DNA of 64,000 nucleotides from Toxonevra muliebris (Eukaryota; Arthropoda; Insecta; Diptera; Pallopteridae): positions 17,252,869-17,316,868 of the forward strand of contig OY829330.1 in the NCBI GenBank assembly GCA_963691655.1. Direction: 5' to 3'. The notes below the pieces were generated by a model, which was given only the letters and a program-made list of their open reading frames with translations, was not told the origin of the DNA and ran no database searches. A program made the translations under genes and the position numbers. Within the stretch, counting starts at the first letter, position 1, and each line of letters opens with the position of its first letter. Shown here piece by piece: positions 63,816 to 64,000 of the stretch.

Positions 63816-64000
63816 ATTCTCCGTTTCAATTAATATTTCCTTAGCCTTAAGAAGTGTATTATTAATTTTGGTTCATTTGGCTACTTATTTATAATTTAGT
63901 ACCATTGACTCATTTTGACTACTATTATACCATTCTGGTCCATCTGTACTCAAATTAGTTTTTATATTTAATTCAGTCATTTTTTCTAAAATTTTTGATT
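63816..64000 (-). pseudogene. Gypsy Gag, N-terminal side, runs off the window
   Basis: MTELNIKTNLSTDGPEWYN near 63980-63925, then a stop, then INNTLLKAKEILIETENLYP joining the N-rich part. Incomplete at the window end. Confidence 0.5.

Larger units (their letters stand above)
59264..64000 (-). mobile_element. 297/17.6-type Ty3/gypsy element, partial
   Basis: On the minus strand, in order from the window end: N/Q-rich Gag C-terminus, protease region, RT, RNase H, integrase zinc finger, integrase core and C-terminus, then LTR-like repeat. It continues past 64000. No env ORF before the LTR. It is interrupted by a hAT-type element at 60219-61175 and by frameshifts in most domains. The subgroup is by recalled resemblance to 17.6, 297 and Tom. 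Confidence 0.85.

Noticed and set aside
1..64000. CRISPR arrays, bacterial operons or a plasmid origin
   Set aside because: Sequence content is eukaryotic transposon DNA; the tandem arrays lack repeat-spacer structure.

Overview
This 64 kb window is AT-rich, intron-era eukaryotic DNA that is almost wholly built from transposable elements. The element families (Ty3/gypsy, BEL/Pao, LOA-like, CR1-like, Jockey-like and RTE-like non-LTR elements, hAT-type non-autonomous elements, a tRNA-derived SINE with an AACCT tail) point to an insect, most likely a dipteran and perhaps a tephritid fruit fly. The taxon is inference from family content. No host gene can be assigned with confidence; three short candidate exons are listed at low confidence.

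Layout. 0.35-1.66 kb: decayed LOA-like remnant (+). 2.04-7.54 kb: a nearly intact Ty3/gypsy element (+) with 247-bp LTRs differing at one site and a GCAT target duplication, inserted in an RTE-like gene whose halves flank it. 8.1-10 kb: LOA and RTE fragments in mixed orientation. 12.9-14.5 kb: CR1-like fragment (+) cut by a 312-bp tRNA-derived SINE (-), followed by a 74-bp-period minisatellite. 17.28-19.60 kb: 5'-truncated LOA-like LINE (+) with 13-bp duplications. 20.94-25.4 kb: almost complete CR1-like LINE (-) with ORF1 and ORF2. 26.6-28.7 kb: decayed gypsy pol (-). 28.9-33.5 kb: damaged BEL/Pao element (+) with an extra nucleocapsid-protease-like ORF after pol. 34.56-36.08 kb: non-autonomous hAT-type element with exact 8-bp duplication. 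36.16-42.31 kb: a long inverted repeat, one arm split by another LOA-like LINE (36.38-39.35 kb), whose loop holds tRNA-like repeats and a fold-back element. 45-48.6 kb: decayed LOA-like element (+) flanked by TATCGATAC-rich blocks. 49.9-50.44 kb: tandem array with a unit of about 140 bp. 50.6-51.3 kb: Jockey-like fragment (-). 54.86-55.69 kb: LOA ORF1 fragment (-). 56.9-59.2 kb: two LTR-like direct repeats, each with a strong hairpin. 59.26-64.0 kb: 297/17.6-type gypsy element (-) running off the window end and itself interrupted by a second hAT-type element.

Insertion order can be read from the nesting: gypsy into RTE, SINE into CR1, LOA into an inverted-repeat family, hAT into gypsy. Autonomous and dependent partners co-occur: the SINE's 3' tail copies the 3' end of the LOA-like family at 36-39 kb. 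Most coding regions carry at least one stop or frameshift, so the window reads as a transposon graveyard with a few young arrivals, the clearest being the 2-7.5 kb gypsy element.
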